A DNA stretch of 64,000 bases, taken from the NCBI RefSeq assembly GCF_033568475.1, contig NW_027331831.1:15810001-15874000 (forward strand), written 5' to 3'. Shown one piece after another: positions 1 to 10,900 of this stretch. The notes beneath the pieces were generated by a model. That model had not been told where the DNA came from. It saw only the letters and a list, made by a program, of their open reading frames with translations, and did not search any database. Source of the DNA: Henckelia pumila (taxonomy: Eukaryota; Streptophyta; Magnoliopsida; Lamiales; Gesneriaceae). The position numbers were made by a program, and so were the translations under genes. Each line of letters begins with the position of its first letter. Position 1 is the stretch's first letter.

Positions 1-194
1 ATAGTTCACGAATAGGTTCGAATATTTCGAGCCAAACTCGAACTCGAACTTCATTTCGAGCCGAGCTTGAGCCAAAATATTTGAAATTATCGATCTTCGA
101 ATCGAGCTCAACTCGAATATACTTATAACGAGCCGAATTCGAGTCTTAAAATTTTACCATTATTCAACTCGATTCGATTCGTTTGCACTCCTAT
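1..194. mobile_element. MITE-like fragment, cut by the left window edge
   Basis: The stretch is built of degenerate repeats of the type CGAACTCGAACT and TCGAGCTCAACTCG. It ends at 181-193 with GTTTGCACTCCTA, whose reverse complement TAGGAGTGCAAAC resembles the terminus of a widespread plant MITE class usually placed near hAT elements. That family assignment is from memory. The other terminus lies outside the window, so length and target duplication cannot be checked. Confidence 0.4.
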
Positions 195-521
195 GTGGGG
201 TTTCCATGCTAACCAAATGCTTTGACACCTCATTAGTGTGCATGAATAACTCTTCGGAAATCCAATCCTAGATTTGGAAGTTCTGATCTCAATCTCTTGC
301 TTCCGAACTGCATCGCTTCTTCCGATCTCTTCAGATCTTCTGATCTCCTTATGATCCTAGTTCGGTAATTCCAAACTACTAATATCCTACGGACCATTTT
401 CGAACATCCTAAATCTTATTTTTTATTCATTTTACTCAAATAAGGAATCCTTAATCATGTTTTAACTATTTAAACATTCTTAGTCAATTTAATTACTTAA
501 AATGGGAATCAAGTTACTACA
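195..521 (+). repeat. Possible degraded LTR 3' fragment related to the LTR at 21821-39371
   Basis: Stretches such as TTCCGATCTCTTCAGATC and the terminal GTTACTACA at 513-521 follow the same order as the 3' part of the LTR ending at 39371. That LTR has TTCCGATC motifs, then an AT-rich stretch with 'ggtcat...cttaatcacg', then GGGTTACTACA. Similarity is loose and judged by eye. No coding sequence was seen here. Confidence 0.3.
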
Positions 522-539
522 TAGATCTTACTATCTTTT

Positions 540-1731
540 ATGTAAAATAGGTTATCGATCGCTTGATTTGAAGATCACTCGCCCGGTCATGAGAATTCAC
601 TCGCCTCGTTGCATGCAATAGTCAATACTCATCTGGTCTTAAGAAGTAAATCACTCGAGTGGCCACCATAACAAGATCTACTTGTCGCCCATTCACCATC
701 TCAAGCATTTCTTTTACAACGACTGTAAGAGATGTCTTCTAATCCAAGCTACAAATTGTTCAAAGTTGTTTACTGCTTTTCAGAAAAAGTATATTGTCAA
801 GACATGCACAGTCAACAAGTAAAAATCAGAATGTTTTCCCAAAATGCTCACTGATGAGCTTATGATCAGAGACTGTCTATTATCGTAGCCTTCTTGATTT
901 GGAAAGAGTCAAATCTCGTATTTATTAAAGCGTACTACATTTCAAAAACGTTAGTTGTCCTTTGCATTAATGATCTTCATATGAATGTTGAATCTCTCCA
1001 TGTAAAAGACAATATAAATAGAGATTGCTTAAAGATAGAAGAACCACCGAAACTTTTATCTTTGCAAAACTTGAATCTCTCACATTTACTATGCTATCAA
1101 TCTCACTTGAGCACTCACAAACGTCTTTTGCTCGTATCAACCCTCACTTATCAAGAAAATTATCAAATCTTCAAGGATCATTCAAGGGTTTTCAAGCTCC
1201 TCGATCGTTTCAGACAGAAAGCTCGAGAAGAAGATTTTGATAGTTTGGGTCTGTAGATTCAAACAAAGTTATGTTTGTGATAGTTTGATAAGAACGGTAA
1301 TCTTATCTTGTGGTGTACTAGAAATTCCGAGTTAAGCATTGGATAAGTCCTAATATTGAAGTGGTGTATTGCAAGACGTTATAATAACTAAAGTCTTCTA
1401 GTGAATTCTTTCTTGTGTGGAAGAATGAGAAACATAGAAGTATTCAGCTTTCGAACTTCTATATTTCTTGTGTTTCTTAGTCTCATTTTTTTTTTATGCT
1501 CTTAGTCTTATTTACTATATTTATCTTGTTGACTTACTTGTGATTTGTGTATAAGAACTTCACTGAAAGCTTTTGAACTATTTTTGCATCTTTAAGTTAT
1601 TTAAGTGCTTTTAAAATTTGAGAACTAAATGTTCATGTTGGTTCACACATACTCGACTATTCGTGCATTTTTTTAAAAAAAAAATTAAAAATTATGTATT
1701 CACTTCCCTCTACACACACCTGATCCTAACA
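540..1731 (+). repeat. Probable solo or truncated Ty1/copia LTR remnant
   Basis: The stretch reads like a copia LTR of the SIRE/Maximus kind. A TATA-like AATATAAATAGAG lies near 1011. Further on comes 'cttctagtgaattctttc' followed by 'ttgtgtggaagaa' (about 1393-1426). The right end is 'ttcacttccctctacacac' followed by 'ctgatcctaaca'. No primer-binding site or gag follows, so it is a solo or truncated copy. The left end is uncertain and no target duplication was recognised. ORFs inside it (for example 894-1256) match no protein I recognise and are taken as chance. Confidence 0.45.
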
Positions 1732-2090
1732 TATTCTCTGCTTATATGTCGGCTAGATAGTGCAATTTTGAAATGTCATATATTTTAAAGAACAAATTAT
1801 TTGTCATTGAAGCCCACTGAATCCATCGTATATGACATATTGACATTTGAATCTTTACATCTCTTTCTGAAAGAATTCATGTTCTTCTCGAGCACTCAGA
1901 AAGAAAAAAAACATATCAAATTTCATATTACAATCATTCGTTTCATTGAGCTGATGATAGAACGATGAACTTCGTACGTAAACTGTCGGAGCATGTTTCT
2001 GTACATACAAATTGAATTTGTGTTGAGTTGCTAGGAATATTTAAGTGGTTAGTGGTTTGACAACTGAAGTGGATTTATATAAATTGTTGT

Positions 2091-2374
2091 ATTAATCAAA
2101 GTCTCTTATTCACGTTAAAGCGAAAAAAAGAGACGTTGAAATTCGGTATTTCAACTTTTAGAAACAAAACAAAAACTCTCACATGTTAATTTTACGATAC
2201 GTTTATGCTAATCTCCTATTTGATAAATGTTCATTAATCAAAGTCTCTTATTCACGTCAAAGCGAAAAGAAGAGATGTAGAAATTCGGTATTTCAACTTT
2301 TAAAAACAATACAAAAACTCTTACATATTAATTTTACGAGATGTTTATGCTAATCTCCTATTTGATAAATGTTC
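2091..2374. repeat. Two-copy tandem duplication, 142-bp unit
   Basis: The unit at 2091-2232 starts ATTAATCAAAGTCTCTTATT and is repeated at 2233-2374 with a handful of substitutions. Both copies end in TTTGATAAATGTTC. No gene or known element was recognised within the unit. The region 1732-2800 is otherwise AT-rich and featureless. Confidence 0.85.
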
Positions 2375-2802
2375 ACCGAGTCCAGCGGACTCTTCCGCAA
2401 TTAAAAAATATTCTTTCTAGTTGTCTGATGCAACACAGTTGATTGAGAATCGGTCTTCAATTGCTAACCCATTTGAAGTCATCTATGGTTTTTGAATCCG
2501 TAAATTTTTAAATTAGTTTATTCATCCTATCTAATTCTTTTTCTATCCTAATAATTTATAGAGTGTTGTATATATATACAAGCATAGAAGTACTAGATAG
2601 TAAAGATAATAAATTTTAAACGAGAAAAAAAATATGATCGTTTGAATTAGGATAAGATTTAAATAAGATTCAAATAGATTTGTTGTTGATAATTTATGAT
2701 AATATATTTTTTTAATAAAAAATGTTAAATAAAATAAGACAAATTTTGTTATTGAATAAAAAGACAGATCATGGTACTATTTTGGAAAAATAAAGGATAT
2801 GG

Positions 2803-3475
2803 ACCTGGTCTTGTTTTTAATTCAATAGATAGACCTTTGATCGAAAAGACTATATTATCCCTGCTTTAAGTGTTTTCTCTCTCCTTTTTTCTTCTTTTTT
2901 CACGTCTCTGCATTTTCTCTCTCCTCCTTTCTTCTTTTTTTCAAGTCTCTGCGTTGTTTTTTTTTCTGTCTTATTTCTCTCTTTCCTTCCTCATTTTCCC
3001 TCCTCTTCTTCTTTTTTTTTTTTTTTTGTTAAAATCACAAAGCGGTCGACCGCCCTTCCCTATCCAAGCGGTCGACCGCCTGGGGAAAGCAGTCGACCAA
3101 GGCTTGGGCTTGATCGACCGCTTTGACCGCTTGGTCGACCGCTTGGGTCGACTAAGCCTGGGTCGACCAAGCCGGGCTGCCCGGCTTGGTCGACCCAGGC
3201 TTGGGTCAACCCAAACTATTGTATATATATTTTATTGTGTAGTATTATCATCAAAAATATTGGTGGTTTAGTGGTTAGAGTTTAGAAGGAGAGAGGAGAG
3301 TTAGGTTTGAATCCTGGAGAGGAGAAAGGGAAGAGAGGGAGAGGGAAAATAAGAGTTGGACATAAATTTTTTTTTTTCAAAAAAAAAAAAAGACCAAACT
3401 ACCCTTAATTGAGACCCTTTGACTGAATTAAAAAGTCAAGAGTCCCTTTTATTGAATTGAAAACAAGACCAGACC
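2803..3475. mobile_element. Inverted-repeat (MITE-like) element with a palindrome-rich core
   Basis: The left end reads CTGGTCTTGTTTTTAATTCA (from 2805). The reverse complement of the right end reads TCTGGTCTTGTTTTCAATTC (ending about 3475). This gives terminal inverted repeats of about 25 bp. The interior has pyrimidine-rich runs, then a block at 3040-3210 with many GGTCGACC motifs, then A-rich sequence. An ORF across 2870-3271 is low-complexity and not credible as a gene. A partial second copy of the terminus lies at 63936-64000, which supports a dispersed family. A target duplication (perhaps ATAT) is uncertain. Confidence 0.6.
3154..3202. repeat. Perfect 23-bp inverted repeat with 3-nt loop
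   Basis: The left arm (3154-3176) is AAGCCTGGGTCGACC followed by AAGCCGGG. The right arm (3180-3202) is its exact reverse complement, with CTG between them. It sits among at least six other GTCGAC-containing half-palindromes inside the MITE-like element. Confidence 0.9.
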
Positions 3476-3479
3476 TATA

Positions 3480-4165
3480 TATTTAAATGACCCGTACTAT
3501 TTTTTTGTTAAATAAAATAAGACAAAAAAAATTAGCATTTTTTTGTTACCCTTTTTATTGTTGTTATTATTTTTTTAGAGGACTTTTATTGTTGTTATTA
3601 TTGCTCTACTATGGCCGCCTAAGATAGTGTTTGAGAGAGCTTTTAGGACGTACTTATCAGCTTTTCCTTCACAAAAAATTTCACCAAATTTCTTGTAAAA
3701 AAAACTGATAAATATTTCCTAAAATATCTGCTAATTAAAACTACTTAAACATGCAACATTGTATTGATCATTTAATTGTGCTTCACCCAAAAGCTCTTTT
3801 ACTTTTTTTATTTCAATTTTTAGTCTCAAAATGCTTAAAATCTTTATTTGTTTAATCAAATAAATTAAATCAACTACTAAAACTTTGAAAGAAAAAGTTG
3901 AATTGTGTTAATTTTTGGTTATATGAAAGATATTATTTTCATAGTTTTTAGTAATTTCTTTTGATATATAATACAATATGGTTTTATTTTTTGATTTTTT
4001 TAAATGCAATATGGTTTTATTTTATTTTATTTAAAAAATAAATCACTTTCATTAATTATGAATTCACCTGAAATATATTATATTTCATGCAGTCTCCCGA
4101 GTCCAACAGGAGTCCCGTAGTTATCGTTTCACAGTTGCACTTGGATTTTGATATCCCAACACTCC
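3480..4165. other. AT-rich intergenic sequence upstream of the YSL gene
   Basis: Homopolymer-rich sequence with no convincing ORF. It contains the distal promoter region of the YSL gene. No transposon ends were recognised. Confidence 0.6.
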
Positions 4166-4171
4166 AATCTC

Positions 4172-4179
4172 TATATATA
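4172..4179 (+). promoter_or_regulatory. Candidate TATA box of the YSL gene
   Basis: TATATATA in the context CTCTATATATACGCCC lies about 95 bp upstream of the ATG at 4274. That spacing would give a 5' leader of roughly 65 nt, normal for a plant gene. The call rests on sequence and position only. Confidence 0.55.
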
Positions 4180-4273
4180 CGCCCTTCTCCGTCATCTTCT
4201 GCTAATTTTGCAGACTTCTCCGTCTTCTTGATCCACAAAAACAAACTGGGTTTTAATCTTCTCGTAAAATATA

Positions 4274-4660
4274 ATGGAGGAAGAATTAACAAAAGACATC
4301 GAAGGCGGCGAGGTTCACCGTGAAGAGGAGGATGCGGCTGCGTCGATGGAGAAGGCCTTTGTGGAAACGGAGGTTCCGTCTTGGCGGAAACAGATAACGA
4401 TCCGATCTATGGTGACGAGTCTGTTGTTGAGCCTCGTGTTCAATGTGATCGTGTGCAAGTTGAATCTGACGACGGGGGTTATACCTTCTCTGAACGTGGC
4501 GGCGGGGCTTCTCGGGTTTGCGATGGTGAAGACTTGGACTGTTTTGGTCGAAAAGTGCGGTCTTTTGAAGCAACCCTTTACCAGACAGGAGAATACTGTC
4601 ATTCAAACTTGTATAGTTGCATCTTCTGGCATAGCTTTCAGCAGTATGTTTGCAAATTAA

Positions 4661-4697
<37 letters not shown>

Positions 4698-6768
4698 ATA
4701 TATATGTTTCTTTGTTATTTTATAATTTGTTTATTAATGATGATATGTATGTGCAGGTGGGACTGCAAGTTATCTTCTTGCAATGACTCCTAAGATTGCC
4801 GGAGCCGGAAGCGCTGCGGTTAATGTGAAGGAACTCTCTGTTGGATGGATGATGGGATTCCTTTTTGTTGTTAGCTTTGTGGGTTTGTTCTCAATAGTAC
4901 CTCTCAGAAAGGTTTGCATGCTCTTAATTACTTTCTTTTAGAACACGTGAATTAATCCTATTATCATGGTCATAATTACTTGGAGTTTTGGAATTTTAGG
5001 TGATGATCTTGAAGTACAAATTGTCATATCCAAGTGGAACTGCCACTGCATACCTTATCAACAGTTTTCACACTCCTAAAGGAGCCAAGCTTGCCAAGAA
5101 ACAAGTGTGGTGCCTTTTCAAATCCTTTGTCGGTAGCTTTCTGTTCGCGTGTTTCAAGTGGTTCTTCGCTGCTAGTGATGGCTGCGGATTCGATAGCTTT
5201 CCTACGTTTGGTCTCCAAGCTTTGAACAAAAGGTTAGGTTCTATTACCTGCAGTCTGTTGATGAAATTTTGCTCATAGATGCCTTCATAAGTATTTTCAC
5301 TTGAAGAAACAAAGTTCTTAGGGACTTCTTTTTATATGATTATTTGTTAACTTTGTTATGTTCCAGGTTCAACTTTGATTTCTCAACTACATATATTGGT
5401 GTTGGTATGATCTGTCCTTACATGGTTAACGTATCGTTGCTCGTTGGCGCGATTCTTTCTTGGGGAGTGATGTGGCCGTTGATCCAAACCAAGGAAGGCA
5501 GCTGGTATAAGGCTGGTCTTAAAGGTAGCGATATTCATGGAATTCAAGGATACAGGGTAAGTAATCTGTAACTATAACCTCAAATATTGTCCTCTGTTAT
5601 TTTCTCTGATTCCATTCATTCTTGTTCCTAATAAGAATTTTTTGATCAACGATTGGATTTTCTTGAACAGGTCTTTATTGCTATTTCAATGATGCTTGGC
5701 GACGGCCTATTTCATGTAGTGTACATGGTGATAGTCACTGTAAAAAATTTCATTGCACAGCAATCAGAACAGAAAAATGTAAATGACAGCATGGAGGAAG
5801 AGCAGCAGATTGGAGACTATGACGAAAATAAGCGTAAAGAGTATTTCTTGAAAGATCAGATCCCAAATGCAGCTGCCATACTTGGATACGTAGTATTGGC
5901 GGCCTTATCAATCGTATTAATACCTGTGATATTTCATCAGTTAAAATGGTACCACATACTCGTAGCATACTCTGTAGCGCCAGTTCTAGCCTTCTGCAAC
6001 GCCTACGGTTGCGGCCTAACAGACTGGTCTTTGGCCTCAAACTATGGAAAACTTGCAATCCTCATATTCAGCTCATGGGCCGGCTTAGAACACGGTGGGA
6101 TCATCGCTGGTCTCGCCTCTTGCGGTGTGATGATGAGCATTGTGTCCACAGCTTCCGATCTGATGCAAGATTTCAAGACTGGATACTTAACTCTATCATC
6201 CCCTCGCTCTATGTTTTTCGGCCAAGTCTATGGCACAGCCCTCGGCTGCATCATGTCGCCTCTCGTGTTCTGGTTCTTCTTCAAAGCTTACAACGTAGGA
6301 GATCCTAGCGGCTCATACCCTGCTCCATTCGCCACTATGTATCGTGCCATTGCGACTTTAGGAGTGGAAGGCTTCTCCTCACTACCCAAACACTGCTTGA
6401 CCCTGATGATTGTGTTCTTTGTCGGGGCTGTGGTGATCAATGTGCTTATCGAAATCTTGAAGAAATATGACATAAAGATTTACAGGTTCATACCGAGCCC
6501 GATGTGCATGGCTATACCGTTCTATCTGGGGGCGTATTTCGCCATAGACATGTGTGTTGGAAGCTTGATTCTGTTCTTATGGGGCAGGCAGAATAAGAAG
6601 GATGCCAAGGATTACGGACCGGCAGTAGCCTCCGGTTTGATATGTGGGGATTCATTGTGGGGAATACCTGGTGCTATATTGGCTCTTTCTGGGGTTAATT
6701 CACCAATGTGCATGAAGTTCTTGTCTTCCTCAGTCAACACCAAGGTGGATGCTTTCCTTCAAGGTTGA
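4274..6768 (+). CDS. YSL7-like: Yellow Stripe-Like (YSL) oligopeptide/metal-nicotianamine transporter, 5 exons
   Basis: Exons: 4274-4643, 4757-4911, 5000-5232, 5367-5556, 5671-6768. The spliced CDS is 2046 nt, 681 aa, the usual YSL length. Each junction has GT/AG and keeps phase. The acidic cytosolic N-terminus leads into [11 protein letters not shown]. The family signatures [57 protein letters not shown] and [19 protein letters not shown] follow in order. The large last exon encodes the central loop and the remaining membrane helices, with [15 protein letters not shown] and GDGLFHVVY. YSLs (OPT family, PF03169) are proton-coupled plasma-membrane or endomembrane symporters for metal-nicotianamine chelates. 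The sequence resembles the YSL5/7/8 group more than YSL1/2/3, judged from memory. The substrate is not shown by sequence. No breaks were seen. The gene converges on the MAP3K gene downstream. Confidence 0.95.
4664..4693 (+). repeat. (CT)n microsatellite in YSL intron 1
   Basis: About 15 CT units begin 20 nt downstream of the exon 1 donor (GTATGT at 4644). It is a pyrimidine tract close to the 5' splice site, and length variation between individuals is likely. Confidence 0.9.
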
Positions 6769-7934
6769 ATATTATGAAAAAAAAAAATTGTGAATTTAGT
6801 GTTCTAGTTTCATTATTTGTTTATTTAGTTTCTTAGTTGTTTTTTGTTTTGGGATAGTGGTATTTTTTTAGTTTTTAGCTTAATGATATGTAGACAAATA
6901 ATTCAGCTAAATCTTTAAGTTAGGTACATTTTGTAGAAATCGTCAAGGTTATGTTAAAATTCCAATCTACTTCATCCACTATACAACAAATGTGTTGTTT
7001 TATTTTAAAATTTAAATCCACAGCGCACGCGCACGCGCTTTATTTTTATTTTTATTTTTAACTTGAAATGAACTCAATCCTGATTCCTGAAGAATACAAG
7101 GGGTAAATTAACTTCGCATATCTGCCTATATTAATTACATCTCCCGTCTTATGTATAATCTGACAACTGTGTTGTTAAGTTTATGGATTTTCTGCTTACG
7201 ATTAATGAATGTTGATTTTGAAATGGCCTATACACGTTCAAATCAAATTGAACATCCCCGGTAATACAAATACAGAAACACAATCTTCAGCTATCTTCTT
7301 GTATTACAGATACGTAACTCGAAATATTTGGCATCTTTTTTTTGTTTTTGTTTTTGTAACATCTTGCAAAAAACTACACAGGGACACGTAATCAATCCAA
7401 ATAAAGATATCAGTAACGCAAATATAAGAGCATAAAATGCTCCAGTATATTGTGGCCTAGCTTTATATTTTAAAAATTATGTTCCATATATCTTTTTAAA
7501 AAAAATTATGAGATTAAGAACCCTTTGCAAGGCAAAATGACGCATCCAGGAAAATAGCACTATTTGATTCTTACCCACTGAAATACGGATCTGGATCCTC
7601 TGCTGTATAAAAAAAAACATCACAAAATACTGTGCAATATATAGACTTCTATAATTCATATCACATGATTAAATAATTAATTATTTAATTAATTACACAC
7701 ATGGAATATTGAAATCATTTATATTTTAATGTATCATGTGTTGTTTCTCTCTCCACAGCAGATGATCTTTTCCCTGAAATACCTTGACAAAATTACACAA
7801 ATTGTGATTTCCACAGCTCACTGAAGGACAAATAATGTAGAAAAAATGGCAGATAAATAATTATTAATTATCATTGAAAATGAAATGAAAAACTTTACAA
7901 CCTCAAGAAACACCCAACCAAACAAGATGGAAAT
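6769..7934. other. Intergenic region between convergent genes
   Basis: This must hold the 3' UTRs and poly(A) signals of the YSL gene (+) and the MAP3K gene (-). It is AT-rich with short alternating CGCACGCGCACGCGC near 7022-7040. ORFs at 7209-7391 and 7477-7659 have no recognisable similarity. No transposon was seen. Confidence 0.6.
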
Positions 7935-10900
7935 TTACAAAACCGTGTTGATATGAAGTGCTTTAAGAAGTGAAGTAGCCATTTGTTTTACCAACACTTG
8001 CCCTCCCGAGCTTTGCCCGTCTCGTCGCTCCTCGATCAAATTTTGAAGCTTCTGAGGCAGATCGTTCTCGACTATCAGTTGCTTTGGACGAGGATGATGC
8101 TCGTATACAGCCTAACAACAATAATAATGAACAATGATCAGATGGTGAAAAGTAACAAAATTCCCTTCAGGGTAGGCTTTCATATGCCTCAAAATGGATT
8201 TAGATTTCACTTGAAGCAGCATTCATCCGGTTACAAGTACCGCGGAAGATGAAAAACTTGGTAAACATATTTACTTGCAAGGATAAGAACACTTGGCACT
8301 AATGTCATTAATCTTTACAAAACTACAAATCCACCAAACGTCACCCACTTACAATGAACATCACCGCGGAAGCTATTTCTGGCAAGAACCTCACTAGAAA
8401 AGCACACAGACGAATGACGCGCGTCCGGTTAAGGACATTAATTTTCATCCTGAACTTTCAATCTAATTATGTAATTCAAACAGTAATAAATACATCTTAA
8501 TATGACTGTCATAGAAACTTGAGTCAGAAATAGAAAACTACCACTAGCCCAGATCGACTATGTGCACCTAAGGCTTGAGTACACTCTTCACAAGAACAAG
8601 CGTTCCTTTTTAGTAACACACACCAGGAGAAAAAAAGAATGGGATGGGTCTAGTACCAAGAATTTCATTATAGACCAAGTTTAAACTATATGACATGCAA
8701 AAGATATGAACAAATGTGAGAACTCAGCTGCCCACCTTAATCAATTTAAGTAAATTCAGACGAGCTATTGCATCCGGATGGTCGAGTCTAGAAATTAAGA
8801 GAGGAGTTAAGCCATTAACTGCAAGAGTAGTATTTATTCGAGACGATTTCCTGCATCATAAAACTATATATAAGATTCTCAACGAAAGCCAGAATCAAAT
8901 TAATAATGATTTGCAGTTACTTGATACAGCTGACAAACTGACAAAGCAAGCAACAAAAAACTGGTGACTGCTTCTCTTTCATTTTATATTTTCTATATTA
9001 TTTTCTAACATTTATCGGTTGGACACTCCCATCCTGTCCCTGATTAATGGAAATGTTTAAACACAAGTCCTTACATCAGAACCACGGTTATGACAGTCAT
9101 GCGAATACTTGGCAGTCAGAAAATTTATTTACTGCACAAGATCATGGATAATAAGGCTGGCATAGTTCGTCGGTGAAACCAATTCAGTTTTTTTTAAATA
9201 AAAAGACGTTTTAGAGGAATCTATAAACATTGGGACCTAAGGCACTCAATAGGAAAACGAGGCCCATCTCACAGAATTCATTTCAACTTATTACTTTATT
9301 CTAGACTCTTCGAACCAGCAAAGCCATGCTGAGTGGTCGTGAACAATAGTCATCAGTCGTTGGCTCGTTGGTAAAATGAGAGCTTCAAGTGTGATTTCTG
9401 GTGGTGCAACCCCCCCACAAGTATAAATGAGGGGTGACATGGCATGCGCACTATTCATATATCAATGACAAATGGCATTCATCACCTTATATTATATCGC
9501 CTGCTGCAGATTTAAATTAGGCCAAAACTAATTCTTATAAATCAGTTACAGAAAGAGAAATAATCGATAATTTAATCAGCTGAGCTTGACAATAAAAGCA
9601 TACAAACATAATTGAGGTGCACGATGACAAGTGCATATACAGATATATAGAAGGTAAATAGACAATGTTTGAAGTAGAAACCAGTACGTGATCATTTTCA
9701 AGAATGGTTCCAATATGTGCAAGAAGTGCTGCTCCGGGCAGCACTGGAAGAATTTGACTAGTTTCTGCACTGCATCCTTTTTTAGTAAAGCTTGTTCCAC
9801 TTTCCTGTTTTCATTGTCATGGGCCAAGCATATGGCAATTGAATCTAAGGCAGTCACAGACCAGAGTTCGTCTTCAAGAAGGCTTAAGTACACATCCAAT
9901 CCTCCATGAGCTCGTAATTGCTCCCTTGAATTACGTGAAGCATGTGCCATATCACATAAAAGGGGTAATGCATACTGTTTCAAAGGGGAATCTATCATAA
10001 TAAATTGCATTAAATGTGGAATGATTCCATTTTCTGCCGCCTGCTCCTGTCTTCTCTTGTTAATTTTGCAGAGGTTAAATAGCGCATTAAGTACCTGAAC
10101 AAAGGAAACTTGTTAGGTACTTACCCAGTTATGGATAAACTTTGCATGTTCAAGATTATGAAAGAGTTCATTTTGTAACTTGTATTTCAAACACATTTCA
10201 CATTGTTGACAGAATACGTTTACATATCTTGAATTTATCCCCTGCCTTGATATTGTATCTTGTATAAAAGTTTCACTTTAGTCAGAAGTGAGCATATCCC
10301 TAAAGATGCATCAGCAGTTGTTCCTTGACTCAAGTTCTAATTCAACTACCACATCAAAAAAGTTGTATATTGCGGAACCAGCATTTTATTCAATAGTTTG
10401 ACATCATGATGCTTGATTACTTCATATCATACTTCCCAACAGAAAAAGACATGAAAGTGCATCTTCAAATACCAGCTCTGTTCCTCTTCATTGAAGGACT
10501 CCCGTTCTGATACTGAATTTTCCAAATTGTGAATAGAAGACAAATAAAAATCTAACCTCATGATGTATCTGTGACACAAGAGCACCTTCTTTGAGATCAA
10601 GGTTTGGGATTAAATATTTGATTGCATCCGCTCGCTGAAGATGCTCTAAGCAGTGTGGATCGGTTGACAGATGATTAATACACTTCAACAACTAATAGTC
10701 ACAAAATGATGACAAAATTAGACCGGATCGAAGATCAAGAGCAATGTTACATTCAGAACCTTTCGAAGTACCTTTAGCAAAATTGGGGGTTCTATCTTAT
10801 TGAACATCTGAAAAAGACGACTGAGCAAACTTTGGCTGCACATGTAAGATTTGACAGCAGTGTCTGCTGTGGCAAACTCAAGTAGAAGGTCAGCAACCTT

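Noticed and set aside
894..1256. 120-codon ORF near the left end
   Set aside because: It overlaps a probable LTR promoter and leader and has no recognisable domain.
2870..3271. 133-codon ORF upstream of the YSL gene
   Set aside because: It consists of Phe/Leu/Ser runs from a pyrimidine tract, then repeats of GGTCGACC. It lies inside the inverted-repeat element and has no gene-like signature.
4286..4606. Minus-strand ORFs opposite YSL exon 1
   Set aside because: They are antisense shadows of a clearly conserved coding exon.
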